From Nocardia mikamii NBRC 108933 (lineage in GTDB: Bacteria; Actinomycetota; Actinomycetes; Mycobacteriales; Mycobacteriaceae): a stretch of DNA of 64,000 bases. This document shows positions 1-10,543 of this stretch, piece by piece. The notes beneath the pieces are model-generated. The model was not told the origin of the DNA. It was given only the letters and a program-made list of their open reading frames with translations, and ran no database searches. Location: NCBI RefSeq assembly GCF_001613505.1, contig NZ_BDCM01000002.1, forward strand, positions 62,001-126,000, given 5' to 3'. Every line of letters starts with the position of its first letter. The first letter of the stretch is position 1. Both the position numbers and the translations under genes were made by a program.

Positions 1-420
1 ACGTCGGCTCTCCCCGGCAGCGATACCCGGCCGTCGGGGTTTGATTCCACCAACGCTGCGGGATACGGCGGAGGTGGACCGGGGTCCGGGGTCGGCTCCT
101 ATGGCACGCATGGCGGTTCGAGCGGCGCCCAGTCGGGCGGTCCGGGCCGAAGCATCCCCGGAGTGCCTGGCGGTGCAAATCCCGTCGCCGCGAGCACTTT
201 TGGTGCTCGCCCTGGACAGCCCGGACTCGGCGGCATGCCCGGCATGGGCGGCGCCGGCAAGAAGGACGAGTCCGAGCGGGAGCACAAGACTCCCGACTAC
301 CTGATCATGGATCGAGAAGAGGAACTACTGGGCCGTCGCGAACGAACTCTGCCGGAGGCCATCGGCGCCGACGCCCCCGCAGCGCAGTTTCGCCCCGATG
401 ACGAGGGGCGTCAGCGGTGA
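1..420 (+). CDS. C-terminal part of a Gly/Pro-rich ESX-type secreted protein (5' end outside window)
   Basis: Frame 1 is open from the first base to a TGA at 418-420, so this is the end of a longer gene. The visible ~139 residues are a Gly/Ser/Pro-rich low-complexity stretch followed by a charged tail containing KTPDYLIMDREEELLG. Tails with a TPDYL motif followed by acidic residues are common on large WXG100/PPE-like proteins encoded beside espG in Nocardia and related genera. The stop overlaps the start of the espG-like gene in a GTGA, indicating translational coupling. The N-terminal domain that would define the family (PPE, WXG100 or other) is not in the window, so the specific family is an inference. 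Confidence 0.6.
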   Translation, partial: TSALPGSDTRPSGFDSTNAAGYGGGGPGSGVGSYGTHGGSSGAQSGGPGRSIPGVPGGANPVAASTFGARPGQPGLGGMPGMGGAGKKDESEREHKTPDYLIMDREEELLGRRERTLPEAIGADAPAAQFRPDDEGRQR

Positions 421-1145
421 AATGGGAGTTCACACCTGACGAATTCATGCACGTCTGGAAAGAGACGGGCAAGGATAGATACCCGTATCCGATTCAGCTG
501 CGTTCGTCGGCACAATGGCAGAGCGAGTACGAGCAGATGAGCTGGGAGCTGCGGACCAGGATGCCGAAGGGCTTCGACCCAGACCTGTCTGCCGCCTTAC
601 GAGTCGTCACGAATCCCGCGATCTCGTTGTTACTCACGGGAACTCGTAAGCGACCTGTCAGAATCTACGCCGCAGTCGACACCACAGTGGGCGTGACGCT
701 GGTCCAAAGGCCCGGCCCCGTAGCGGATTACGGCGGCAACGTGGTGATCGAGGCGGGCAGTGCCTCCATTGTGTCGAAGGTGTTCGGCGCTGTTCTCGGC
801 AACCTCCCGGCCGGGAAGCAACCCGCCTTGATCGAGAGTTTCGACCGCATCCGCACCGATCTCGACTCCTGGACGGGCACGAGGGAAACCACCACCGACC
901 GGATGAAAAAGCTGCTCAAAGCGCCGCGTGCGGGCTCGGGGCATATCGAGGTCCGGTGCGGGCTGCAACACCCCAGGCCCTATCCCCCGCAATATCTCAG
1001 CTGGTTCGATGTCGAGGGCGACGGGCGCTACACCTATCGCCAGCAGTACAACGATTTTCGCATCGACCCTGCCGCGACCGACAGCATCTGTCACGACATC
1101 ACACGCATGATGCAGATACAGCAGGAGTATTCGCCCGTCGATTGA
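417..1145 (+). CDS. espG: ESX secretion-associated protein, EspG family chaperone
   Basis: 242 residues, close to the usual EspG length (about 250-300). EspG proteins are cytosolic chaperones that bind the helical tip of PE/PPE-type ESX substrates before export. The start WEFTPDEFMHVW and the C-terminal block YLSWFDVEGDGRYTYRQQYNDF, an aromatic-rich strand pattern, resemble the family. The GTG start at 417 overlaps the stop of the preceding Gly-rich protein by four bases, so it is probably made together with its substrate. The ESX system served is unknown because no ecc gene is visible. The family assignment is by pattern recognition. Confidence 0.75.
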   Translation: MKWEFTPDEFMHVWKETGKDRYPYPIQLRSSAQWQSEYEQMSWELRTRMPKGFDPDLSAALRVVTNPAISLLLTGTRKRPVRIYAAVDTTVGVTLVQRPGPVADYGGNVVIEAGSASIVSKVFGAVLGNLPAGKQPALIESFDRIRTDLDSWTGTRETTTDRMKKLLKAPRAGSGHIEVRCGLQHPRPYPPQYLSWFDVEGDGRYTYRQQYNDFRIDPAATDSICHDITRMMQIQQEYSPVD

Positions 1146-1207
1146 TCGCTGAGCTGCATACCTGCCGTTGCCGACGCAGAACTGATAGCTGAAGAGCGCA
1201 GTTGACT

Positions 1208-1233
1208 GCGGCGTCGCCCGATGGCGACGCCGC
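1208..1233. terminator. Strong hairpin between convergent genes
   Basis: A perfect 11-bp GC-rich stem (GCGGCGTCGCC / GGCGACGCCGC) with a 4-base loop (CGAT) lies between the end of the espG-like gene and the end of the convergent monooxygenase-like gene. There is no U-tract, as is usual for actinobacterial terminators. It could serve both directions. Confidence 0.6.
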
Positions 1234-1240
1234 GACGCGC

Positions 1241-1864
1241 TCACACCAGTTCCGGCACCCGCAGATGCGCCAACGCCAGTTCGAACTCCCGTACATCGAT
1301 CGCCTCGACACCCACCTGGCGGGCCGCGTCGACACGCAAAGCCGCGGACTGCTCGCGGTTGCGCTGCATGGCCTCGGCGCTGTCGAAGACGCCGCAGGAG
1401 ACGGCACGGCCGGATGCGCGGTTGATCAGCAGGCTCGCGCTGCAGAATCCGTCGAGCTGTTCCATCCCCGGCAGGATGTAGTTGCGGTAGGCGTCGGTCG
1501 ACATGTCGAGGCGGCTCGGATCGGTCTTGATCCAGGTGGCGCGGACGCATGCCCCGGGCATCGAGGGATGGTCCCGGTGCAGGACGGCGATTTCCCATTC
1601 CGCGACCTGCGCGGCGGTACCGCCGAAGACCGTCACGGCCCGGTCGCGCGCCGCCATGAAACCCGGCTCGCTCTCGTGCATGGCAGCCTCGGTTTCCCAT
1701 CCGGTAGTGGAGATACAACGACCGAAGGTGCGATCGACGAGGAGAGACAATCCGGTACAGCCGGGGGTTTCCTTCAACACCGGCATGACGTCATCCCGCA
1801 TATGCGCAATCCCGGCATCGATAGCGGAGGGTTGCGCCTGAATCGTGGTAGACCGTGCGAACAC
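1241..1864 (-). CDS. Two-domain antibiotic-biosynthesis-monooxygenase-like (ferredoxin-like fold) protein
   Basis: The reading frame extends upstream to 1951, but the GTG at 1864 is preferred because AGAGGGGG lies 6 bases before it and the protein then starts [10 protein letters not shown], a typical first strand of this fold. This gives 207 residues. Two similar halves are seen: an N-terminal repeat ([16 protein letters not shown]...[23 protein letters not shown]) and a C-terminal repeat ([38 protein letters not shown]). Each matches the dimeric alpha/beta-barrel (ABM/Dabb) pattern. Members are small cofactor-free oxygenases or heme-degrading enzymes, but many have no known role. No substrate can be assigned. 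Confidence 0.75.
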   Translation of the reverse strand: MFARSTTIQAQPSAIDAGIAHMRDDVMPVLKETPGCTGLSLLVDRTFGRCISTTGWETEAAMHESEPGFMAARDRAVTVFGGTAAQVAEWEIAVLHRDHPSMPGACVRATWIKTDPSRLDMSTDAYRNYILPGMEQLDGFCSASLLINRASGRAVSCGVFDSAEAMQRNREQSAALRVDAARQVGVEAIDVREFELALAHLRVPELV

Positions 1865-2008
1865 GACCCACCCCCTCTCTGCTCGGGGCAGCGCCCGGCG
1901 GCGCCACCGGTCCTGTTCAGACTCCTCCGTCGGGAGCACCGTGGCAAGCACCCGGGCAATAGCCGCGAGAACACAGTTCTCGGGGCCGAGGGCCGCGCGC
2001 AGTTTTCG

Positions 2009-3103
2009 CTACTCGACGGCGTCCCGCCCCTGCCGGTAGCGACCGTAGAAGCCGAGATAGGGCACTTCCATCCTGCCGTTACTGTCGTTGCAAATGACAT
2101 TGGCCAGGTCGCTTTGGACCACCTGGCCAGAGAGAGGGCCGGATCTCATCAGCTGGATCACATCCCGCAACTGTCCCTCGTCGTCGAATAAATACGTGTA
2201 GCGAGCGTCGTGAAAGATAAAACCGTTGTGGCTCTGAATGGCTGTCGCGATATCGATCTCCGGCAGGGCTCCGAGCAGCGCGTCATACGCGACGTAGGGC
2301 TGTTGACGTTTGTCATCGACCGGCGGAGGGGTCGTATCACCGAACTCGTCTCGAGTTCGGTCGTCCGCTTCCGCGGTGAGACCGCGATCGAGAATCCCGC
2401 ACAACACTCCGTACTCGTAGGGCCCAGCGGTGGCGGCACGGTGATCCAGTTCAGCGAATACCCACTCTCTGGCAATGGCTCCGGCGACAGCGAAGGTCGC
2501 GTCCACGAGCTGCTGGGCGGCGTCCCTGTCGCTGCCGACCACAGCGAAGACGTTGACCGCGTCGCGTCCGATGGGGTCGCTCCCGTCAGGTGCCGGGAAT
2601 CCCGCCGCGGCGATACCCGGCAAGCGGACTCCTGCCATATTGGGGATATATGGCGTCAGGGCGGCGCTGATCTGTTGTACCGCCTTCGGGTTCACCTGTC
2701 CGACCGATGCGGTTCGGGGACCGTCGAGATTGAGCAGGTCGGCTACGTGATCACCCAGGTATCGAGCCAGCCCGGCTGCGGATTCGCCGGCGCGAGCTGC
2801 GACTGCCGGATCGGATGCCTTCGCGTCCGTTCCGATCCACGAGAACAGCGCGCCCATCGCGGCCCCGTGGTCATCCCAATGTCGATGCAGCAAATTGCCG
2901 AGTACCTGATCTGCGGTCACACCGTCGCGGGGCGCATGGCCGGTGAGCAAGCCGTGAACCGCCGTCTTGTCGGCACTGCCGGCCGCGACGGCATGACCGA
3001 CCAGATCGTCCGCGGCCGATTGTGCGGCGCTCGGCTCGGTACCGCACGCAACCAGCCCGGCCACGATCGCGGCGCACAGAAAGCCCCCGACCAGACGCTT
3101 CAC
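2009..3103 (-). CDS. Lipoprotein homologous to the C-terminal half of the upstream ESX-type TPR-region protein
   Basis: 364 residues with a short positively charged N-terminus, a hydrophobic core and a lipobox LVAC with the modifiable cysteine at residue 20, so it should be anchored on the outer face of the cytoplasmic membrane. From about residue 70 it aligns by eye with the C-terminal half of the upstream 828-residue protein. Shared blocks are SDPAV.(T/A)RAGE, GQVNP(E/K)AVQ, ALxPY(V/I)P(D/N)MAG, FxxPDG, the DxDAA block, Q-GLT(M/A)EA-DRT and HD(P/A)RYT(D/Y)(M/L)FD. The GTG start overlaps the upstream stop (GTGA), so the two are coupled. It lacks the N-terminal helical (WXG-like) domain of its neighbour. 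Function is unknown; an immunity, decoy or co-receptor role is only a guess. Confidence 0.8.
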   Translation of the reverse strand: MKRLVGGFLCAAIVAGLVACGTEPSAAQSAADDLVGHAVAAGSADKTAVHGLLTGHAPRDGVTADQVLGNLLHRHWDDHGAAMGALFSWIGTDAKASDPAVAARAGESAAGLARYLGDHVADLLNLDGPRTASVGQVNPKAVQQISAALTPYIPNMAGVRLPGIAAAGFPAPDGSDPIGRDAVNVFAVVGSDRDAAQQLVDATFAVAGAIAREWVFAELDHRAATAGPYEYGVLCGILDRGLTAEADDRTRDEFGDTTPPPVDDKRQQPYVAYDALLGALPEIDIATAIQSHNGFIFHDARYTYLFDDEGQLRDVIQLMRSGPLSGQVVQSDLANVICNDSNGRMEVPYLGFYGRYRQGRDAVE

Positions 3104-5586
3104 TTGATCGAATTCCGTCCCTTGTCGACATCGTTCTGAAGTTGCAAGAATTTATCGCTGAACGCACCGTTGTTGTAGCTGTTGATGATATTGGTGAGAT
3201 TCGAATCGATCACCTGCTCGGGCATGTGATCGTCCTCGACCAGGGTTTGGTAGCTTTTCAGCTGTCCGCGAGAATCGAACATATCGGTATACCGGGGATC
3301 GTGCGCGATATACCCGTCTCTGGCCTGCAAGGTGTCGGCTACCGAGTAGGAGATTTGAGCCGGCTGGAAGTGTGAGTCGATTCGAGGCTGCGCGGGATCC
3401 GGTGCCGAATACAGGCCGATCAGAGCATTCTTCCCCCAGGGATTACTCACGTCGATTATTGGTGCCGCTATATCTCCGACCACCGGAACATATTTGATTC
3501 CGGTGGTGAGAACGGACTTGATCGAGTCGTAGGCGGCACCCTTGTTCGCGAAGTGGTGAGCGGCGTCCAGTGCGGCCGCCTTATTGGCATCGCCGGTGCG
3601 ATCGGACGCTTCCATCGTCAGCCCCTGGTCGACCAGAGCTTGGATCCTGCCGGATGTGGTCGCCAGTGAGCCTTGCGGATTGCCCGGGTTGTCGAGCGCG
3701 CTTTCCACCCACCTGGACTGGAGTTCCGACGCCGCGACGAGCGCCTTCGCATTGAACTGTGTCGCCGCATCCTTGTCGGTATCCATCAGTGCGAAAATCT
3801 TCTGCGCGCCCGGTCGTCGGTCGTCATGGATGCCATCGGGTGGCGTAAACCCGGTGTGCGCGACGTCGGGCGGCAGGTTTCCGGCCATATCGGGCACATA
3901 GGGAGCCAGCGCGGACGACAGCGCCTGCACCGCCTCGGGATTGACCTGACCGAACGCTTCGGTATGCGAGCCGTGCACATTCATCAATGTGTCATAGTTC
4001 TTCACCAGGCTGCCGGACAGGCCGCCGGCAATTTCACCGGCGCGCGTTCGGACGGCGGGGTCGGAAGAATGCGAATCGTCCTCCACCCACCGATACATGT
4101 TCCCCAAAGCGTCGCCACCGTCTGCCCATTTGTGCGTCAACAGCGTCGTTGTCAATTTACCCGCGTCGTACGGATGCCACGACTGCCCCGGCGTGTCCTT
4201 ACCGAACAACTCGTCGCTGCCTTTACCGGTGAGCAATGCGTGGTCGGCATCGTGATTACGAGCGGCCACGTCCAGGAGATTCTGCGCACTGTGCTCCGTG
4301 TGGCGCAACGCCTCACCGTCCTGAAGCTTCGTACCTTCGTACCCGGTGTATCCATCGTGATCGATGATCCACGCTTGGTGGGCCGCCTGACGCCCCAGTT
4401 CCACACCGAATTTCTCGCCGGGTTGGTATTCCTTGTTCGCATCCCAGAGGAAGTCGGCGAATTTGTCCAAGTCCCCGGTGTACTCTTTGATCGCGCTCTG
4501 GCGGTCGACATTGTGACCACCGAAGAATCCCGATCGGTAATCGTCGGGAATATCTCTGGTGTTCGCATCGGGTGCCCCGCTGATATTCGGCCGGGTGCCG
4601 ATTATCTCGCGAACCTCGGAGTTGAGTTTCCGGTACCCGCCGCGGTCGGTGACCGTCCCCTTCGAATCACGGCTCACGAGGTGCTCGTTGGACAGTGTCA
4701 TCATCCCGTTGGCCAGGCTCTGTCGCAGTTCGAGGGATTGGGGCGAGCCGTCGCGCTTCAAAGTCTCCGAGAGCGAGATCAGGCCGTCCCGGCCCGCCTC
4801 GTCGTAGAGGTTCGACAGGTAGCTCATGGTGGAGGCCGGGACCGTGACGTCCTTCCCCTCTCGCAGGGCCGTCAGTTGTTCCGGGGTGAGCCCGGTCTGG
4901 CGCAGATGATCGAGAATCCGCTGCTTCTCATCGTCGGAGAGTTTCCCGTCTGCGATGGTCTCACCGTCGGCCTTCCCCTGCTCCGCGGTCAGTTGCTTGC
5001 TCGGATCCAACTTTCCCGGCGCTTCGGCCGCGACGGCGGTGACACCGCCGCTGTGTTCGAATGCCTTCCGGATGTGATCTGCCGCCGCGTCGACGATCGT
5101 CCCCAGGTCGTTCAGCGCCGTCTTGATCGGCTGCTCGAACGTGTCCTTGCCGTACTTGGTCAGCGCGGCAACTGCATTCCTCCTGTCCTCCGCCTGATCC
5201 AAGGAAGCTGTCGCGGCCACGATGGCATCTTGGCCGGCGGAGACCGTACCGTCCTCGGCAACATCGTATTTCGCCTGAGTGGCAGCGGTAATCGCCCCGG
5301 TGGCGCGATTCTTGGCCGCCCAGATCGCATCGCGATCGCCTCTCAGTGTTGTGAGAGCCGCAGTGAGGTCACCGGTGAACGAGCGTCCGGCGGTGACCGC
5401 TTGCGCCGCGGTGTCACGTGCCCGATCTCCGGTCTTACCGGTCCAGTAGTCGACAGACTGACGGTAGTCGTTGCCCGTCTTGTCCAAGGCCGTTTCGACC
5501 GTGTCGTGCACGGTCTGCCACTCTGTGATGAGCGAATCCAGTGCGCTCGGATTACATTGCTCCGCTTGAGTTTTCGTCGCGGACAC
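3100..5586 (-). CDS. Large ESX-associated protein: WXG-like helical N-terminus plus TPR-repeat-region C-terminus
   Basis: 828 residues, GTG start with AAGGGGGG just upstream. Residues ~1-180 are predicted mostly helical (EWQTVHDTVETALDKTG...VDYWTGKTGDRARDTA), in the style of a WXG100/LXG-type secretion domain. The middle and end resemble the mycobacterial 'TPR repeat region-containing protein' family, with many Asp-rich turns (HKWADGGDALGNMYRWV, DSHSSDPAVRTRAGE). A short hydrophobic stretch (IKYVPVVGDIAAPI) lies near residue 690. No nuclease or NAD-glycohydrolase signature is apparent. It is the middle gene of a three-gene operon, downstream of an EspC-like protein and overlapping the lipoprotein gene. 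It is probably exported by an ESX system; that is inference from the N-terminal domain and neighbours. Confidence 0.82.
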   Translation of the reverse strand: MSATKTQAEQCNPSALDSLITEWQTVHDTVETALDKTGNDYRQSVDYWTGKTGDRARDTAAQAVTAGRSFTGDLTAALTTLRGDRDAIWAAKNRATGAITAATQAKYDVAEDGTVSAGQDAIVAATASLDQAEDRRNAVAALTKYGKDTFEQPIKTALNDLGTIVDAAADHIRKAFEHSGGVTAVAAEAPGKLDPSKQLTAEQGKADGETIADGKLSDDEKQRILDHLRQTGLTPEQLTALREGKDVTVPASTMSYLSNLYDEAGRDGLISLSETLKRDGSPQSLELRQSLANGMMTLSNEHLVSRDSKGTVTDRGGYRKLNSEVREIIGTRPNISGAPDANTRDIPDDYRSGFFGGHNVDRQSAIKEYTGDLDKFADFLWDANKEYQPGEKFGVELGRQAAHQAWIIDHDGYTGYEGTKLQDGEALRHTEHSAQNLLDVAARNHDADHALLTGKGSDELFGKDTPGQSWHPYDAGKLTTTLLTHKWADGGDALGNMYRWVEDDSHSSDPAVRTRAGEIAGGLSGSLVKNYDTLMNVHGSHTEAFGQVNPEAVQALSSALAPYVPDMAGNLPPDVAHTGFTPPDGIHDDRRPGAQKIFALMDTDKDAATQFNAKALVAASELQSRWVESALDNPGNPQGSLATTSGRIQALVDQGLTMEASDRTGDANKAAALDAAHHFANKGAAYDSIKSVLTTGIKYVPVVGDIAAPIIDVSNPWGKNALIGLYSAPDPAQPRIDSHFQPAQISYSVADTLQARDGYIAHDPRYTDMFDSRGQLKSYQTLVEDDHMPEQVIDSNLTNIINSYNNGAFSDKFLQLQNDVDKGRNSIK

Positions 5587-5612
5587 AGCCGCCCCCCTTT
5601 GTCTTCATCCGG

Positions 5613-5930
5613 TCAGCGGCCCGCGTCGGCGCGATCGAACTCGCGTGCTCGGGCCTCATCGATGTGCAGGAACTTGGCCGATACCGTCACCGTGTTGTCG
5701 CCGATGACATCCAGCGCTGTGCTCAAGTCCCGCAACGCTTGCGACGCCGCCGTGCCGGCTGTCGTGCACGCCTCGCCGATGGTGAAGCCCGGGAACCCGT
5801 TCGTCACCGTGGTCGCGGCCTCTCCGTGCTTGACGTCCTTGATTTCTCCGGCGCGGGCCTTCACGTTGCGGGCCAGGATGGCGGCGTCGGCGCCGTTGAT
5901 CTTCAGAGTCTCGCTCAATGGATCACCCAC
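5613..5930 (-). CDS. EspC-like (DUF2580) type VII secretion target
   Basis: 105 residues. The pattern LKINGADAAILARNVKARAGEI...ACTTAGTAASQALRDLSTALDVIGDNTVTVSAKFLHIDEARAREFDRADA is a two-helix protein of the EspC/DUF2580 type, a WXG100 variant often co-secreted with larger partners. It ends 26 bases before the 828-residue gene, so the two are almost certainly co-transcribed and may form a heterodimeric substrate. GTG 5930 is used as start; a TTG at 5918 is an alternative because the Shine-Dalgarno sequence is weak. The divergent gap to 5930-6022 must contain promoters for both directions. Confidence 0.72.
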   Translation of the reverse strand: MGDPLSETLKINGADAAILARNVKARAGEIKDVKHGEAATTVTNGFPGFTIGEACTTAGTAASQALRDLSTALDVIGDNTVTVSAKFLHIDEARAREFDRADAGR

Positions 5931-6021
5931 GAAGCGTCATCGTACGGGCATCGAAGCGGCGAGTTCAAAGCCTGAGTAAAGATTCACGTTACGCTTGCCC
6001 GGTACGAGGGAGGAGTTCGAT

Positions 6022-6579
6022 ATGGGGTTGACCGATCAGGATCCGATCCACGAAAGCACCCGCCGACTTGCGGAAGCGTTGACGACAGCGCGGTCATCTG
6101 CCCGATCACTGGATGGGTATCTGGTGGTGGAAGCTTGCGCCGACGGAGAGATCGCGATCCGAATCGATGATCGCGCGTTGACCTACGGTGGCGCGGCCGT
6201 GGGTGCCGAGCTCACCCGACTGGCTGCCGAGGCCCTCGCGGCCGCACGCGTCCAGGTACGTGATGCCGTGCAGGTCTTCAGCGCCGATCCTCAGGTCGCC
6301 GAGGCGGTCGCGGCGACCGGCGACGCGTTGGGCCGACCACTCGGCGCGGCCGCCGGGTCCGGATTGCCTGACCGGCCCCGCAATTCGCCCCCGAATCGGC
6401 CCGAGGACCGACCGGCGGCCCAGCGCCAGTCGGCATTGTGGCAGGACCATCGGCAGGAGCGGTCGAATACCCCTCCGCGGCAGCATGCTTCGCCGAATAC
6501 GTCACCGCCGTACAACCTCTACGACGTGCCCGATGACGATGAAGACGCTTACTATCAGCGAAAATCCTGGTTGGAGTAA
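6022..6579 (+). CDS. YbaB/EbfC-like protein of the ESX region
   Basis: 185 residues starting at ATG 6022, which has GGGAGGAG 6 bases upstream; an upstream in-frame start at 5995 is less likely. Residues ~1-100 follow the YbaB/EbfC pattern: amphipathic helix, a small sheet (GYLVVEACADGEIAIRIDDRALTYGG), then a long helix (VGAELTRLAAEALAAARVQVRDAV). The last ~75 residues are Pro/Asn/Gln-rich and end acidic (VPDDDEDAYYQRKSWLE). YbaB-like proteins recur beside ESX substrate genes in mycolata, where they may act as regulators or chaperones; DNA binding by this member is unproven. It is transcribed divergently from the EspC-like operon. Confidence 0.72.
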   Translation: MGLTDQDPIHESTRRLAEALTTARSSARSLDGYLVVEACADGEIAIRIDDRALTYGGAAVGAELTRLAAEALAAARVQVRDAVQVFSADPQVAEAVAATGDALGRPLGAAAGSGLPDRPRNSPPNRPEDRPAAQRQSALWQDHRQERSNTPPRQHASPNTSPPYNLYDVPDDDEDAYYQRKSWLE

Positions 6580-6630
6580 CCGTTGCGGCACCCGCCGCGC
6601 CGGCTGGCTGCGCAGATCGAGCGGTACGCC

Positions 6631-7644
6631 TCACCGCTTCCGGCGCGCGATACCGACCATCGAACCCAGCGCCGCACCCACGCCGAACAAGGCCAGGCCC
6701 GTGCTCGCCGTCATGCCCGCGTGCATCCGCGGCTCGATCACCGCCGGTGCCGGCGCCGGGATCTCTGCCTCCACCTCGTTCTCCCGCGCGGTGGCGGCCC
6801 AGGCGGTGGCGAACAGGATGATGCGGGCGGTGATGTAGGCGAAGACCATGAGGCCGATGATCGAGCCGAAGGCGACGCCCGCGGGGCTGGTGAGCACCTT
6901 CTGCAGGTAGAAGGAGGCCACCTGCTTCCAGATCTCGAAGGCGATCGCGGCGATGAACGCCGCGCGCACGGCGCTGGTGAAGGTCACCGGCTGGCGGGGC
7001 AGCCGGGCGATGATCCAGACGAAGACCGCCCAGGACGCGAGCACCGCGAGGACCAGCGTGAGCAATCGCAACAGCCACGAGACGCCGGGCGCCTTGTCGA
7101 GCCCGACACTTTCCAGCAGTTGCAGCGCCAGCCCACTCGACGACAACGCCGACAGGCCCAGCGACACCACCATCGCGACGCCGAGCCCGGCCAGTGCCAT
7201 CAGGTCCGACAGTTTGGTCTTGAACCAATTGCCCTCGTGTGCGGGCTGTTCCCACTGTTCGGTCAGGGCGGCGCGCAGGTTGGCCATCCAGCCCAATCCG
7301 CTGTAGGCGGCGATGAACAGACCGATGAGGCCGACACTGGTCCGGGACTTGATCGCCTGGTCGATCAGATCGTTGACCTGGCCGCCGAACGACCCCGGAA
7401 TGTTCTCGACGATCTTGTCGCGCAACTCCTCGAGCAGGTGCGGATCGCGGGCGAGGACGAACCCGGCGACGGCGAAGGCGACCATCAGCAGCGGAAACAG
7501 CGAGAGCACCGTGAAATACGTGATGCCGGCCGCGAAATAGTCGCCGCGCTGGCGCTGGTAGCTGCCGCCGGCGCGAACGGCGTGGTCCAGCCACGGCCGC
7601 GCTCGCACCTCACGTTGGATCCGCGCCTTGAGCTTGTCGAGCAC
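6631..7644 (-). CDS. YihY/YhjD/BrkB-family inner-membrane protein
   Basis: 337 residues with six or more predicted membrane segments. The signature GITYFTVLSLFPLLMVAFAVAGF is near residue 45, and others are GLIGLFIAAYSGLGWM, LLRLLTLVLAVLASWAVFVWIIA and FGSIIGLMVFAYITARIILF. The length and pattern fit the YihY/virulence factor BrkB family, specifically the YhjD-like members found in actinobacteria. Biochemical function is not established; earlier annotation as 'ribonuclease BN' is known to be wrong for this family. It lies 51 bases after trpS on the same strand and may be co-transcribed with it. Confidence 0.9.
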   Translation of the reverse strand: MLDKLKARIQREVRARPWLDHAVRAGGSYQRQRGDYFAAGITYFTVLSLFPLLMVAFAVAGFVLARDPHLLEELRDKIVENIPGSFGGQVNDLIDQAIKSRTSVGLIGLFIAAYSGLGWMANLRAALTEQWEQPAHEGNWFKTKLSDLMALAGLGVAMVVSLGLSALSSSGLALQLLESVGLDKAPGVSWLLRLLTLVLAVLASWAVFVWIIARLPRQPVTFTSAVRAAFIAAIAFEIWKQVASFYLQKVLTSPAGVAFGSIIGLMVFAYITARIILFATAWAATARENEVEAEIPAPAPAVIEPRMHAGMTASTGLALFGVGAALGSMVGIARRKR

Positions 7645-7695
7645 CTGTCCTCCCGAACCTGTTCAACCGCAACACACGGCCTCGCGCGGCGCAGA

Positions 7696-9721
<2,026 letters not shown>

Positions 9722-9741
9722 CGTCGCCCTCCTCGCATGGA

Positions 9742-9765
9742 ATCTGGCAATAGCATCCACCAGAA
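9742..9765. promoter_or_regulatory. Distal putative TetR operator
   Basis: Inverted repeat TCTGG-N12-CCAGA (9743-9764), with the same arm sequence and spacer as the repeat at 9773-9796. The two centres are 31 bases apart, about three helical turns. It lies just upstream of the DUF2236 gene start. Confidence 0.5.
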
Positions 9766-9772
9766 ACCCTCG

Positions 9773-9796
9773 TTCTGGCAAGAGACCATGCCAGAA
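9773..9796. promoter_or_regulatory. Proximal putative TetR operator
   Basis: Perfect inverted repeat TTCTGGCA-N8-TGCCAGAA, 25 bases before the GTG of the divergent TetR-type regulator. It is a likely autoregulatory binding site, with a weaker copy at 9742-9765. Confidence 0.6.
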
Positions 9797-9820
9797 TCGC
9801 GTCCGTGCCACAATCGGACC

Positions 9821-10513
9821 GTGACGGCACAGCGGACCTATGGCGGTATCTCGGCCGCCGAACGGCGCGCGGGCCGGCGTGCCGCGCTGCTCGACGCGGC
9901 ACTCGAGATCATCGGCACCCAGGGCGTGGACAAGCTGACGGTTGCCGGGCTGTGCGCGCAGGCCGGATTGAACGAGCGGTACTACTACGAACAGTTCACC
10001 GGCCGCGATGCCGTTCTCACCGCACTGTTCGACGGCATCGCCGAGGAACTCGCGCACGCCATCGTGCAGGCCCTGCAGCAGGCAGGGGGCTCAGCGGCCG
10101 AGGCGAGCGACCACTCTCCCGACGCGTCCACCCGGCGCACACAGCGCGACACACGCACGATGGCGCACGCCGCCGTCGCGGCCGGTATCCACGTGCTGAC
10201 CGACGATCCGCGCAAGGCCCAGGTCGCGCTGGCGGTGAGCGCCTCCACCCCGGAGCTGCGCTCACGCACCCTGCAGTCCATCGCCTCGTTCGCGAATCTC
10301 GTTGCCGTGCAGGGCATCGACTTCTACGGAATGAGCTCGCCGACCCCGGACCCGGCCATCGGATTCCGCGCGACCTATCTGGTGGGCGGACTCGTCCAGA
10401 CGCTGACGAGTTGGTTGCAGGGCGACATCGACATGTCCCGCGAACAGCTCATCGACGAAACCACGGATGTGTTCGTCCTGCTCGGCGAGGACCTGGCCGG
10501 CCGCCTGCGCTGA
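9821..10513 (+). CDS. TetR/AcrR-family transcriptional regulator
   Basis: 230 residues from GTG 9821; the frame is open far upstream, but this start follows the operator and gives a normal TetR N-terminus. The HTH is at roughly residues 15-65: RRAALLDAALEIIGTQGVDKLTVAGLCAQAGLNERYYYEQFTGRDAVLTALFDGIAEEL. The C-terminal ligand domain is not diagnostic. A CACAAT hexamer six bases before the GTG would allow a leaderless transcript. It is divergent from the DUF2236 gene and very probably represses it and itself through the two TCTGG-N12-CCAGA sites. Confidence 0.9.
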   Translation: MTAQRTYGGISAAERRAGRRAALLDAALEIIGTQGVDKLTVAGLCAQAGLNERYYYEQFTGRDAVLTALFDGIAEELAHAIVQALQQAGGSAAEASDHSPDASTRRTQRDTRTMAHAAVAAGIHVLTDDPRKAQVALAVSASTPELRSRTLQSIASFANLVAVQGIDFYGMSSPTPDPAIGFRATYLVGGLVQTLTSWLQGDIDMSREQLIDETTDVFVLLGEDLAGRLR

Positions 10514-10543
10514 ACCGGACGCGAGCGACGCCGGCCAGGCGCG

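Noticed and set aside
3673..5979. 768-codon plus-strand ORF opposite the TPR-region gene
   Set aside because: It is a frame-shadow of the real minus-strand genes: no ribosome-binding site, Arg/Gly/Val-rich without any domain, and it covers two genes with clear family features.
1..6579. Full ESX locus
   Set aside because: Only chaperone- and substrate-like genes are visible; no ecc, mycP or FtsK-like ATPase gene was found, so it is not called an ESX system.
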